Below are positions 1-8,457 of a DNA stretch of 37,517 nt, piece by piece. Position 1 is the stretch's first letter. Every line of letters starts with the position of its first letter. Made by a program: the position numbers and the translations under genes. The notes beneath the pieces are model-generated. The model worked only from the letters and a program-made list of their open reading frames with translations. It made no database searches and was not told the DNA's origin. This DNA comes from Pseudomonadota bacterium (lineage in GTDB: Bacteria; Pseudomonadota; Gammaproteobacteria; Burkholderiales; Burkholderiaceae_C), in assembly GCA_021805805.1 (NCBI GenBank), contig JAJZEB010000019.1, positions 1 to 37,517 on the forward strand. The letters are read 5' to 3'.

Positions 1-714
1 CGACGAACCGGAGGCATCGAGCCGGTTGCCGACCAGGATGTCGGCCAGCGCACGCGCCGTTCCGCTGGACCCGACCGCCGAGTTCCACCCCTCCTTGCGG
101 AAGGCGCGGGCGATGATCTGCACTTCGCGCCTGGCCGCCAGCTCGGCCGATTTCATGCGCTGCTCGTCGACCAGGCCGGCAGGAAAGAAATCGCGACTCA
201 TCGACACGCAGCCGATGTACAGCGACTCCATCGTCCTCGGCTCGAGCCCGCTGCCGATGATGAACTCGGTCGATCCACCTCCGATGTCGACGACCAGCCG
301 GTTGCCGTGCGCCGGCGCCACCGAATGGGCCGCGCCGATGTAGACCAGCCGAGCCTCCTCGCGCCCGGCGATGACCTCGATCGGAAATCCCAGCGCCTGC
401 TGCGCGCGGTCGAGGAAGCCGGGAGCGTTCTTCGCCACGCGCACGGCATTGGTCGCCACCGCGCGCACCCGCTCGGGGTGGAACTGGCGCAGGCGCTCGC
501 CAAACCGGCTCAAGGTGGCGAGCGCGCGCAATTGCGACTCTTCGCTCAGATTCTTGCTCGCGTCGAGCCCGGCACCGAGACGGACAGGTTCGCGCAGCGA
601 ATCCAGCGGATAGACTTGAGCGCCATGCGCAGTCTCTGCGGCTTTTCCGACCAACATGCGAAAACTGTTGGATCCAAGGTCCACCGCGGCCAAGTGTTGG
701 ATGCTCAGAGTCAT
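1..714 (-). CDS. ppx: Exopolyphosphatase / guanosine pentaphosphatase family (Ppx/GppA), 5' portion
   Basis: The first 238 residues of a Ppx/GppA protein are visible; the rest runs off the left edge. The family degrades polyphosphate from chain ends or hydrolyses pppGpp, in the cytoplasm, using an actin-like ASKHA ATPase fold. The start MTLSIQHLAAVDLGSNSFRM carries the phosphate-1 motif DLGSNSFRM. The second phosphate-loop motif DIGGGSTEF lies near residue 150 and GSSGTAR near residue 215. ATG at 714 is chosen because it places the DLGSNS motif about ten residues in, as usual for the family. The gene diverges from ppk1, so the enzymes that make and break polyphosphate share one short intergenic region. 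Ppx and GppA cannot be separated firmly from this part; the ppk1 context favours Ppx. Confidence 0.93.
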   Translation of the reverse strand, partial: MTLSIQHLAAVDLGSNSFRMLVGKAAETAHGAQVYPLDSLREPVRLGAGLDASKNLSEESQLRALATLSRFGERLRQFHPERVRAVATNAVRVAKNAPGFLDRAQQALGFPIEVIAGREEARLVYIGAAHSVAPAHGNRLVVDIGGGSTEFIIGSGLEPRTMESLYIGCVSMSRDFFPAGLVDEQRMKSAELAARREVQIIARAFRKEGWNSAVGSSGTARALADILVGNRLDASGSS

Positions 715-735
715 GGGAGAATTGGACTGCATTCC

Positions 736-761
736 GATGACAATGATTTGAAATCGTCATC
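736..761. promoter_or_regulatory. Inverted repeat in the ppx-ppk1 divergent promoter region
   Basis: The arms GATGAC (736-741) and GTCATC (756-761) form a perfect 6-bp inverted repeat, with an A-T pair continuing inside each arm. The interval between the two start codons is only about 100 bp, so a protein bound here could act on both genes. A weak Pho-box-like arrangement overlaps it on the plus strand: TCGTCAT, four bases, GCTTCAC (754-771). It matches the CTGTCAT-type half sites at only 5/7 and 4/7. The inverted repeat is seen; its role as an operator is inference. Confidence 0.35.
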
Positions 762-817
762 AAGGCTTCACGCGATTCTGCCATCCTAAAGCGTTGACCT
801 TGCCCGCAGCTTTCCCG

Positions 818-2896
818 ATGAACTCGAACGCGTCACATCGCCTGCTCAATCGCGAACTCGGCACCCTGGCGTTCAACCGGCGGGTTCTGGCGCAAGCGCA
901 GGATCCGGCGATCCCACCTCTCGAGCGATTGCGCTATCTGTGCATCGTCGCTTCGAACCTCGATGAATTCTTCGAGACCCGAGTCGCGCAGCTGCAGGAT
1001 CTCGACGAACACGACCCCGCCGCGGTGACTCCCGACGGCTTGCGCATCGGCGACGCGCTGCGGCAGATCGCCGACGATGCGCATGCGCTGGTGACCGAGA
1101 AGTACCGCGTGCTGCAGCAGCAGATCTACCCGCTGCTCGAATCGATCGGCGTGCGCTTCGTCACCAGCGGCCAATGGACCCCGGCGCAGCAGCGCTGGGC
1201 AAGGTCGTATTTCGCGCGCGAAGTGCTCCCGGTGCTCACTCCGATCGGACTGGACCCGGCGCATCCGTTTCCGAAGGTGCTGAACAAGAGCCTGAACTTC
1301 GCCGTCGTGCTCGAAGGCACCGACGCCTTCGGGCGCAATGTCGACCTCGGCATCATCCAGGCACCGCGCGCGCTGCCGCGTGTGCTCGCGCTGCCGCGCG
1401 AGCTGTGCGCGCAGCGCTACGGGTTCGTGCTGCTTTCGTCGCTGATGCAGGCGTTCGCCGGCGACCTGTTCCCGGGGTTGAAGGTGCTTGGCGTGCACCA
1501 GTTCCGGGTCACGCGCAACAGCGAGCTGTTCGTCGATGACGACGAGATCACCAATCTGCGCACCGCGCTGCAAGGCGAGCTGCGCGCGCGCCATTACGGC
1601 GACGCGGTACGGCTGGAAGTCGCTGCCGGCTGCCCGCCGGCGCTGCTCGAGCGGCTGATGCGCGAAAACGGCCTGCGCGCCGAGGACTGCTACCAGGTCG
1701 ACGGCCCGGTCAACGTGGCTCGGTTGCAGGCGATCATCGACCTCGTCGACGACGGCGAACTGCAGTTCCCGCCGCACCAGCCGCTGCTCCCGCCGCAGTG
1801 GCCGGGGCCCGCGCCCGAACTGTTCGACCGCATCCGCGCCGGCGACCTGCTGCTGCATCATCCGTACGACGCGTTCGGCCCGGTGGTCGACCTGGTGCGC
1901 GCCGCAGCCCGCGATCCCGATGTGCTGGCGATCAAGCAGACCATCTACCGCGCCGGCAGCAACTCGGCGCTGATGGATGCGCTGATCGACGCTTCGCGCG
2001 CCGGCAAGGAAGTCACCGTGGTGCTCGAGCTGATGGCGCGCCTCGACGAGGAAACGAACATCAACTGGGCCGCGCGGCTCGAAGCCGAGGGCGCGCATGT
2101 CGTCTATGGCGTCGTCGGCTTCAAATGCCACGCCAAGATGCTGCTCGTCGTGCGTCGTGAACGACAGGGACGGCGCCCGGCGCAGCTGCGCAGGTACGTG
2201 CACGTCGGCACCGGCAACTACCACATGCGCACCGCGGCCCTCTATACCGATTTCGGACTCATGACCGCCGACGAGGCGATCTGCGCCGACGTCAACCAGG
2301 TGTTCGTCGAAATCACAGGCTCGTCTCAGTTCGCACCGCTGCGCAGAATGTGGCAATCGCCGTTTTCGCTGCTCGAACGGCTGATCCAGGCCATACGCCA
2401 CGAGGCGCGAGTCGCGCGCACGGGCGGACGCGCGCGCATCTGGGCGCGGGTCAACGCGCTGGTCGAGCCGACCGTGATCGACGAGCTGTACAAGGCGTCG
2501 AAGGCCGGAGTCGAGATCAGGCTGCTCGTTCGCGGCCCGTGCATGCTGCGCCCCGGAGTCGCCGGGCTGTCCGACAACATTCGCGTGCGCTCGATCATCG
2601 GCCGCTTTCTCGAGCATTCGCGGGTGTTCTATTTCCACGCCGAAGGGCGCGAGGACGTCTGGTTGTCGTCGGCCGACTGGATGGAACGCAATCTGTTCCG
2701 CCGCGTCGAGATCGCCACCCCGGTGCTCGACCGCGCCGCACGCGCCAAGGTCATCGAGGAAGGACTGAAAGTGCACTGGCGCTACCCGGCCAACGCCTGG
2801 GACATGGACGGCGACGGCAACTGGCGCCGGGCACGCGGATGGCGCAAGGGGCGTTCGAGCCAGCTCGCGCTGGTCGAGGCCCGTGCGCCGACCTGA
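818..2896 (+). CDS. ppk1: Polyphosphate kinase PPK1
   Basis: PPK1 reversibly polymerises the terminal phosphate of ATP into polyphosphate, via a phosphohistidine, at the inner side of the membrane. The protein of about 692 residues has the family's usual length. It begins LLNRELGTLAFNRRVL, as PPK1 N-domains do. The autophosphorylated histidine lies in the FKCHAKM motif (E. coli His435 equivalent). The second catalytic histidine is in FLEHSR, followed by the conserved LSSADWMERN. ATG at 818 is preferred; an in-frame TTG at 794 would add eight residues. Neither has a convincing Shine-Dalgarno sequence. The gene converges on phoR, whose stop codon is two bases beyond its own. Polyphosphate synthesis next to the Pho regulon fits phosphate-dependent control, but only a weak Pho-box-like sequence is visible upstream. 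Confidence 0.97.
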   Translation: MNSNASHRLLNRELGTLAFNRRVLAQAQDPAIPPLERLRYLCIVASNLDEFFETRVAQLQDLDEHDPAAVTPDGLRIGDALRQIADDAHALVTEKYRVLQQQIYPLLESIGVRFVTSGQWTPAQQRWARSYFAREVLPVLTPIGLDPAHPFPKVLNKSLNFAVVLEGTDAFGRNVDLGIIQAPRALPRVLALPRELCAQRYGFVLLSSLMQAFAGDLFPGLKVLGVHQFRVTRNSELFVDDDEITNLRTALQGELRARHYGDAVRLEVAAGCPPALLERLMRENGLRAEDCYQVDGPVNVARLQAIIDLVDDGELQFPPHQPLLPPQWPGPAPELFDRIRAGDLLLHHPYDAFGPVVDLVRAAARDPDVLAIKQTIYRAGSNSALMDALIDASRAGKEVTVVLELMARLDEETNINWAARLEAEGAHVVYGVVGFKCHAKMLLVVRRERQGRRPAQLRRYVHVGTGNYHMRTAALYTDFGLMTADEAICADVNQVFVEITGSSQFAPLRRMWQSPFSLLERLIQAIRHEARVARTGGRARIWARVNALVEPTVIDELYKASKAGVEIRLLVRGPCMLRPGVAGLSDNIRVRSIIGRFLEHSRVFYFHAEGREDVWLSSADWMERNLFRRVEIATPVLDRAARAKVIEEGLKVHWRYPANAWDMDGDGNWRRARGWRKGRSSQLALVEARAPT

Positions 2897-2898
2897 AC

Positions 2899-4254
2899 TC
2901 AGTTCGCCACGTCGCCGCCGACCAGCCTCGCCGCCGGGAACCGCGCGCAGAAGGTGCTGCCCTGGCCGACGCGGCTGCTGACGCGCAGTTCGGCCTGGTG
3001 GCGCATCAGCACGTGCTTGACGATCGCCAACCCAAGCCCGGTGCCGCCCGACTCGCGCGAGCGTCCGCGGTCGACACGGTAGAAGCGTTCGGTCAGCCGC
3101 GGGATGTGCTCGGCGGCGACTCCGATGCCTGAATCCTGCACGCTGAACTCGGCGTAGCTTTCGCCTTCGTCGCGCCGCACCACGCGCCAGCCGATCACCA
3201 CCCGCCCGCCGGGCGGCGTGTAGCGCACCGCGTTGCTCACCAGGTTGCTGAACGCGCTGGTCAATTCGGCGCTTGCGCCGCGCAGGTCGCCTGCATCGGC
3301 GCTGGCTTCCACGACGTGCCGCCCTTGCGACAGCGCACGCGCCTCGGCCGCGAGCCGCTCGACCATCGGGCCCATGCGCACGACCTCCTCGACCGGCTGG
3401 TGCGGATCGCCCTCCAGGTGCGCCAGGGTCAGCAGGTCCGCGACCAGGCTGCGCATGCGGTCGGACTGCTCCTGCATCAGCACCAGCATGCGCTCGCGCT
3501 CGGCCTCGCTCAACTCGAGGGTGCGCATCGATTCGATGAACCCGGCGATCACGGTCAGCGGCGTCTTGATCTCGTGCGACACGTTGGCGACGAAATCGCG
3601 GCGCATCGCCTCGGTGCGCTCAGCCTGGGTCACGTCGCGCGACAGCAGCAGCTTGTGCCCGTCGCCGTAAGGGATGACCTGGATATTGAGCAGCAGCGTC
3701 CCGAACGACCCGCTGCGCCGCATCAGCAGCGGCTCGACGAATCGCTTCGCCGCCATGTAGGCGAAGAATTCCGGATTGCGGATCAGATGCACCGCGTGCT
3801 GGCGCAAATCGCGCTGCGCGTCCAGGCCGAAATGCTCCGCCGCGGTCGCGTTGCACCAGTCGATCTGGCCGCTGGAGTCGATCAGCATGACGCCGTTGGG
3901 CGACGCCTGCAGGGCTTCGATGAAGCGCTGCAGCTTGTCCTCCTCGCGCTGCAGCCGCCCCTCCCAGATGCGCAGCTGCCGCGCGCTGCGGTACATCGCC
4001 TCGGCCCACACGCCATGCAGCACCGGAAGCCGCTCGCGCGACGGCCAGCGCAGCCAGCGCAACAGCCTGGCCAGCTGCACCGTGTCGCGCAGCAGCACGG
4101 CCAGCGCCACGCCCAGCACGGCCAGCGCAGCGCCGGAGACGCCGCCGTACCACGCTCCGAGCGCGGCCGGGAACCCCGCGAGCAGCAGCAGCGCGCCGAG
4201 CCTCACCGCGACGATGCGCGGCACGCTGCCGGATGTGCCGACTTCGATCGCCAC
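2899..4254 (-). CDS. phoR: Phosphate regulon sensor histidine kinase PhoR
   Basis: PhoR autophosphorylates when phosphate is scarce and passes the phosphate to PhoB; PhoU and the Pst transporter hold it in the off state. The protein of about 451 residues has two N-terminal membrane spans (about 13-35 and 38-56) with almost no periplasmic loop, as in other PhoR proteins. A PAS domain follows (about 108-205, FIEALQASPNGVMLID...). The HisKA motif NVSHEIKTP has phospho-accepting His227. The ATPase boxes are NLVSNAVRYTPPGG, DSGIGV and GTGLGLAIVKH. The GTG at 4254, just after the phoB stop, is the proposed start. It is uncertain because there is no clear ribosome site, and the frame stays open upstream inside phoB. 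It is the last gene of pstSCAB-phoUBR. Confidence 0.94.
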   Translation of the reverse strand: MAIEVGTSGSVPRIVAVRLGALLLLAGFPAALGAWYGGVSGAALAVLGVALAVLLRDTVQLARLLRWLRWPSRERLPVLHGVWAEAMYRSARQLRIWEGRLQREEDKLQRFIEALQASPNGVMLIDSSGQIDWCNATAAEHFGLDAQRDLRQHAVHLIRNPEFFAYMAAKRFVEPLLMRRSGSFGTLLLNIQVIPYGDGHKLLLSRDVTQAERTEAMRRDFVANVSHEIKTPLTVIAGFIESMRTLELSEAERERMLVLMQEQSDRMRSLVADLLTLAHLEGDPHQPVEEVVRMGPMVERLAAEARALSQGRHVVEASADAGDLRGASAELTSAFSNLVSNAVRYTPPGGRVVIGWRVVRRDEGESYAEFSVQDSGIGVAAEHIPRLTERFYRVDRGRSRESGGTGLGLAIVKHVLMRHQAELRVSSRVGQGSTFCARFPAARLVGGDVAN

Positions 4255-4267
4255 CGGTGCTGCGGCT

Positions 4268-4978
4268 TCAGTGCGCGGGCGCGCGCTGCGTGAAACGATA
4301 GCCCGCGCCGCGCACGGTCTCGACGAGTTCGGCGCAATGTGCCGGGGCCAGCGCTTCGCGCAGCCGCTTGATGTGCACGTCGACGGTGCGCTCCTCGATG
4401 AACACGTGGTCGCCCCAGACCTTGTCGAGCAGCGCGGCACGGCTGTGCACGCGCTCGGGATGGGTCATCATGAAGTGCAGCAACTTGAACTCGGTCGGCC
4501 CCAGACGCAGTTCGCGCTCGACCCCGTCGGCGGTATAGGTCACGCGCCGGGTGCCGGGATCGACGGCCAGACCACCGGCCCGCACCGGCTCGTCGTTGAG
4601 CTGCGGCGCGCGTCGACGCAGCACGGCGCGGATGCGCGCCAGCAGCTCCTTGGGCGAAAACGGCTTGGTGATGTAGTCGTCGGCACCGGCGTCCAGCCCG
4701 GTGATGGTATCCGCCTCCTCGCTGCGCGCGGTCAGCAGGATCAGCGGAATATCGCGCGTGCGCGCGCCGGAGCGAAGCTCGCGCGCCAGCGCCACGCCGG
4801 ACATGCCCGGCAGCATCCAGTCGATCAGCATCACGTCAGGCAGCACGTCGCGGATCAGCCGCAGCGCATCCTCGGCGCTCGCGGCCAGGATCGGGCAATG
4901 CCCGGCATGCCGCAGGTTGACCGCCAGCAATTCGGCGATCGCTGGCTCGTCTTCGACGATCAGGATATTGCTCGACAT
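4268..4978 (-). CDS. phoB: Phosphate regulon response regulator PhoB
   Basis: PhoB is the DNA-binding regulator that, once phosphorylated by PhoR, binds Pho boxes and switches on pst and other phosphate-starvation genes. The 236 residues comprise a receiver domain (1-120) and an OmpR-type winged helix (about 135-233). The receiver shows the acidic pocket E9/D10, phospho-acceptor Asp53 in LIDWMLPGMSG, Thr83 and Lys105 in ITKPFSP. The C-terminal half contains RLGPTEFKLLHFMMTHPERVHSR and the recognition helix around TVDVHIKRLREAL. ATG at 4978 places the family start MSSNILIVEDE, seven bases after the phoU stop. It lies between phoU and phoR in the same transcription unit. The upstream Pho box at pstS implies autoregulation. 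Confidence 0.97.
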   Translation of the reverse strand: MSSNILIVEDEPAIAELLAVNLRHAGHCPILAASAEDALRLIRDVLPDVMLIDWMLPGMSGVALARELRSGARTRDIPLILLTARSEEADTITGLDAGADDYITKPFSPKELLARIRAVLRRRAPQLNDEPVRAGGLAVDPGTRRVTYTADGVERELRLGPTEFKLLHFMMTHPERVHSRAALLDKVWGDHVFIEERTVDVHIKRLREALAPAHCAELVETVRGAGYRFTQRAPAH

Positions 4979-4985
4979 TGCAGAG

Positions 4986-5687
4986 TCACAGGGTTCCGGC
5001 AACTTCGTTGAACGCTTCCTTGTTGTGGCGCACGTCGGTGCCGCGCACAACATAGATCACGAACTCGGCGATGTTCTTGGCGTGGTCTCCGATGCGTTCG
5101 ATCGCCTTGGCGATGAACACCAGATCGAGGCTGGCCGAGATGTTGCGAGGGTCTTCCATCACATAGGTGATGAGCTTGCGCATGAACGTATCGAACTCGG
5201 CGTCGATCGCGCTGTCGGCGGTGACGATGTCGACTGCTGCCTTTTCGTCGAGCCGTGCGAAGGCATCGAGCGCGCGGCGCACCTGATCGACCGCCAGGTC
5301 GGCGGAGCGGCCGATTTCGTTGAACGAAATGCTCAGGTTCGATCCTTCCTCGATCAGATCGCGCGCCATCCGCGCGACGCGATCGGCCTCGTCGCCGACG
5401 CGCTCGAGATTGGTCACCGTTTTCGAGATCGCCATCATCAGCCGCAGATCGCGTGCGGTCGGCTGGCGCTTGGCGATGATCTGCGCCACGTCGGCGTCGA
5501 TTTCGACCTCGAGCTGGTTGACCCGCTTTTCGTTCAGCAGGACGCCGCGCGCCGAGTCGAGATCGAAATGCCGCAACGCGTAGATCGCCTGCGCGATCTG
5601 CGACTCGACGAGCCCGCCCATTTCGAGCACGCGGGTCGAAATGGCGCTGATCTCGGCGTCGAATTGGGTTGAAAGATGCTTGTCCAT
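4986..5687 (-). CDS. phoU: Phosphate signalling adaptor PhoU
   Basis: PhoU is a cytoplasmic all-helical protein that couples the Pst transporter to the PhoR kinase, keeping PhoR inactive when phosphate is plentiful and damping Pst uptake. The 233 residues match the family length and contain two PhoU three-helix repeats. The conserved metal-binding type sequences are present: ERVGDEADRVARMARD in the first repeat and ERIGDHAKNIAEFVIYVVRG in the second. ATG at 5687 (MDKHLSTQFDAEI) is supported by a GGAGA ribosome site about eight bases upstream. It sits 16 bases after pstB and just before phoB, the standard order. Confidence 0.97.
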   Translation of the reverse strand: MDKHLSTQFDAEISAISTRVLEMGGLVESQIAQAIYALRHFDLDSARGVLLNEKRVNQLEVEIDADVAQIIAKRQPTARDLRLMMAISKTVTNLERVGDEADRVARMARDLIEEGSNLSISFNEIGRSADLAVDQVRRALDAFARLDEKAAVDIVTADSAIDAEFDTFMRKLITYVMEDPRNISASLDLVFIAKAIERIGDHAKNIAEFVIYVVRGTDVRHNKEAFNEVAGTL

Positions 5688-5703
5688 GCTTGATTCTCCA
5701 GGC

Positions 5704-6492
5704 TCAGCCGAAGCGGCCGGTGATGTAGTCCTCGGTTTCCTGCCTCTTCGGCTTGAGAAACAGCTGGTTGGTCGAACCGAACTCGACAACTTCGCCGAGA
5801 TACATATACGCGGTGTAGTCGGACACGCGCGCGGCCTGCTGCATGTTGTGGGTGACGATGACCACCGTGTAATCGTTCTTCAGCTCGGTGACGAGCTCCT
5901 CGACCTTGGCCGTCGAGATCGGATCGAGCGCCGAGGTCGGCTCGTCGAGCAGCAGGACTTCGGGCTTGATCGCGATCGCGCGCGCGATGCACAGGCGCTG
6001 TTGCTGGCCGCCCGACAGGCTCATTCCGCTCTGGCCGAGCTTGTCCTTGATCTCGTCCCACAGCCCGGCACGCGTCAAGCTGGCCTCGACACGCTCGTCC
6101 ATTTCGGCGCGACTCAATCGTTCATACAAGCGCACGCCGAAGGCGATGTTCTCGTAGATCGACATCGGGAACGGCGTCGGCTTCTGGAACACCATGCCCA
6201 CGCGCGCGCGCAGCAGCGACACATCGACGTCCTTGGCCAGGATGTCGCGTCCGTCGAGCAGAACTTCGCCCTCGGTGCGCTGCTCGGGGTACAGCTCGTA
6301 CATGCGGTTGAAAACCCGCAGCAGCGTCGATTTGCCGCAGCCCGACGGGCCGATGAACGCCGTCACCTGGCGGTCGTAGACATCCAGCGAGACGTCCTTG
6401 ACCGCACGGAACTTGCGGTAGTAGAAGTTGAGCTTGCGTACCGACAAGCGCACGGGCAGCGCCGCATTCGGTTCGGCTGCAGCTTGATTCAT
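5704..6492 (-). CDS. pstB: Phosphate ABC transporter ATP-binding protein PstB
   Basis: PstB is the ATPase that drives high-affinity phosphate import by the PstSCAB complex, on the cytoplasmic face of the inner membrane. The 262-residue protein has Walker [10 protein letters not shown] (48-56), the ABC signature LSGGQQQRL, Walker [12 protein letters not shown] and the switch histidine in [13 protein letters not shown]. The Q-loop region [20 protein letters not shown] is characteristic of PstB and separates it from other importer ATPases. ATG at 6492 gives the expected start before [10 protein letters not shown]. Its leader contains a short GAGATCC direct repeat that overlaps a weak ribosome site. 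It lies 59 bases after pstA. Confidence 0.98.
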   Translation of the reverse strand: MNQAAAEPNAALPVRLSVRKLNFYYRKFRAVKDVSLDVYDRQVTAFIGPSGCGKSTLLRVFNRMYELYPEQRTEGEVLLDGRDILAKDVDVSLLRARVGMVFQKPTPFPMSIYENIAFGVRLYERLSRAEMDERVEASLTRAGLWDEIKDKLGQSGMSLSGGQQQRLCIARAIAIKPEVLLLDEPTSALDPISTAKVEELVTELKNDYTVVIVTHNMQQAARVSDYTAYMYLGEVVEFGSTNQLFLKPKRQETEDYITGRFG

Positions 6493-6551
6493 GATCGGAT
6501 CTCGGATCTCGGACTTGGACTCGACGCGCCCCGGATGCTTCGCAGACGGCG

Positions 6552-7439
6552 TCAAAACTTCCTGCGCAGGAAAATTCGGGTTGCGATATTGATCGCCAGC
6601 ACGACGGCGATGACGAGGAATGCTGCGGCGTACGCCAGTGCGTGCGCCGAAGCGAACGGCTGGTTGATGAAACTCCAGATGACGTAAGTCAGGTAACCGA
6701 CCGGCTCGTGCGTGAGCTTGCCGTTCCACATGTAGTTGGACCAACCCGCGGTGTAGATCAGCGGCGCGGTCTCGCCGACCGAGATCGCCAGCGACAGCAG
6801 CACCCCGGTGATCACTCCCGAGCGGGCTGCCGGCAGCAGGACTCTGAAAACCACCTGATGCTCCCTGCCGCCCAGCGCGTAGCCGGCCTCGCGCAAGCTG
6901 GACGGGTTCTGTCGCATCGCCAGTTCGGTGAAGCGCGCGATGTACGGCACGATCAGGATCGCCAGGGTGATCGCTCCGGCCAGCGCCGAGAACTGCCAGC
7001 CCAGGCCCTCGACCAGGGTGACGTAGCTGAAGTACCCGAGAACGATCGACGGGACTCCGGTGAGCACGTCGGCGAGGAAACGCACCACGCTGCCCCAGGC
7101 TCCCTTGCCGAATTCGGCCAGGTACACGCCGGTGATGACTCCGACCGGCGCGGCAAACAGCAAGGCCCCGGCGCTCATGACCAGAGTCCCCTCGATGGCA
7201 TTGAGCAGGCCGCCGCTGATGCCATTGGTGACCTGGGTGAACACCTCCAGGTTCAGCGCCTGCGCGCCGCGCGACAACACGGTCCACAGGATGTCGGCCA
7301 GCGGAACGACGACGAGCAGGAACGACACCGCGCAGAGCAGGCCGAAGACGATCGCGCCCGAGCGCCGCCGGGCGGACACGCGCAGCACGGGCTCAGGCGC
7401 CGACTGCGACGCGTCGCGTGAGGAGACGAGCGATGACAT
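6552..7439 (-). CDS. pstA: Phosphate ABC transporter permease PstA
   Basis: PstA pairs with PstC to form the membrane channel of the phosphate importer. The protein of about 295 residues has roughly six membrane segments and the permease coupling motif [25 protein letters not shown] in its C-terminal half. The first membrane span is [19 protein letters not shown]. The start is uncertain. ATG at 7439 would overlap the end of pstC by 47 bases. A GTG at 7388, four bases after the pstC stop, would remove 17 residues and give the tighter spacing seen elsewhere in this operon. Neither has a strong ribosome site. Confidence 0.94.
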   Translation of the reverse strand: MSSLVSSRDASQSAPEPVLRVSARRRSGAIVFGLLCAVSFLLVVVPLADILWTVLSRGAQALNLEVFTQVTNGISGGLLNAIEGTLVMSAGALLFAAPVGVITGVYLAEFGKGAWGSVVRFLADVLTGVPSIVLGYFSYVTLVEGLGWQFSALAGAITLAILIVPYIARFTELAMRQNPSSLREAGYALGGREHQVVFRVLLPAARSGVITGVLLSLAISVGETAPLIYTAGWSNYMWNGKLTHEPVGYLTYVIWSFINQPFASAHALAYAAAFLVIAVVLAINIATRIFLRRKF

Positions 7440-8361
7440 TGACGATGACTGCGATGATGAGAAGAACAAGGGCGATTTCCGCCAGCGATCGCACCGCCAT
7501 GCCGCTGGTGTCCTGCAACGCGCTGTCGAGCTGCGAGGCGATGAACGCCGCCATGCTGGTGATCGGACTGTAGAGATTGCCCGGCAGGTAGTTCAGCGCA
7601 CCGCCGCTGACCATCAGCACGGCCATGGTTTCGCCGAGCGCGCGCCCCAGCGCCAGGATCACGGCGCCGATCAGCGGCGTGCGCACCGCCGGAAGCATCG
7701 CACGCCGCAGCACCTCGGCACGCGTGGCGCCCAGCGCGAAGCACGACTCGCGCAACTCACGCGGAACGCGGCGCAGGGCCTCGACCAGCGTGCTCGAAAT
7801 CACCGGCAGGACCATCAGCGCCAGCACCAGGCTGGCGGTGAGCAGGCCGAAGCCGCTGGTCGCCGGAGTCGAGACGAATTTGACGAACGGCAGCGCTGCA
7901 CCGAGCGCCGGCGCCAGGTATTTCAGCGTCAGCGGAGCCAGGACTTCCAGCCCCCAGAGCCCGTAGACCACGCTGGGCACCATGGCCAGCAGCTCGGCAA
8001 CCTGCGCGAACGCGCCGCTGAGCTTGTGCGGTGCGTACTCGACCAGGTACAGAGCCACGCCGATGCCCACGGGAACCGCGATCAGCAGCGCCAGCGCCGA
8101 GCTGGCCAGCGTGCCGACGATGAACACCCAGATGCCATAGTGCGCGCCAGGCGGGACCTGCACACCGCGCACCTGGACCGTGTTGGCGTACAGGTTACCC
8201 AGGCTCCAGGTGTCGGAGAAGAGGAAACCGAAACCGTTGAATCGGATTGCCGGCCACGAGTACGCGGTGAGGAAGACGACCACGGCGATCAGTGCCAACG
8301 GAATCAGCGCCGAAACCGCCTGCAGCCCGTATCGAAACAACCGCTTGCCTGGTGCCCGCAT
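7393..8361 (-). CDS. pstC: Phosphate ABC transporter permease PstC
   Basis: PstC is the second inner-membrane permease of the PstSCAB phosphate importer. The protein of about 322 residues begins MRAPGKRLFRYGLQ, followed by a first membrane span (about 15-36) and five more. The permease loop ESCFALGATRAEVLRRAMLPAVRTPLIGA is the EAA-type motif that contacts PstB. The ATG at 8361 lies just before the first membrane span, and a GGTGG stretch lies about ten bases upstream. It is the second gene after pstS, separated from it by 96 bases that hold a strong stem-loop. Confidence 0.95.
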   Translation of the reverse strand: MRAPGKRLFRYGLQAVSALIPLALIAVVVFLTAYSWPAIRFNGFGFLFSDTWSLGNLYANTVQVRGVQVPPGAHYGIWVFIVGTLASSALALLIAVPVGIGVALYLVEYAPHKLSGAFAQVAELLAMVPSVVYGLWGLEVLAPLTLKYLAPALGAALPFVKFVSTPATSGFGLLTASLVLALMVLPVISSTLVEALRRVPRELRESCFALGATRAEVLRRAMLPAVRTPLIGAVILALGRALGETMAVLMVSGGALNYLPGNLYSPITSMAAFIASQLDSALQDTSGMAVRSLAEIALVLLIIAVIVNVIARLLTRRVAVGA

Positions 8362-8384
8362 CCCAACCCACCCATCGTATGAAA

Positions 8385-8415
8385 GCGCCGGGCCCCGTTG
8401 ACGGGATCCCGGCGC
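8385..8415 (-). terminator. Stem-loop between pstS and pstC (processing or partial terminator)
   Basis: GCGCCGGG (8385-8392) pairs perfectly with CCCGGCGC (8408-8415). An inner CCCGT/ACGGG pairing extends the helix. On the minus strand it is followed only by TTTC, so it is at best a weak intrinsic terminator. Such hairpins often let the binding-protein gene accumulate more mRNA than the transporter genes downstream. That role here is inference. Confidence 0.5.
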
Positions 8416-8457
8416 CACCGGCGCGCGCCGCTGCCGGCGCGCGCACCCTGCCCGCGC

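Noticed and set aside
833-2776. A 647-codon open frame antisense to ppk1.
   Set aside because: High GC leaves antisense frames free of stops. The product has no recognisable domain and overlaps an unmistakable PPK1.
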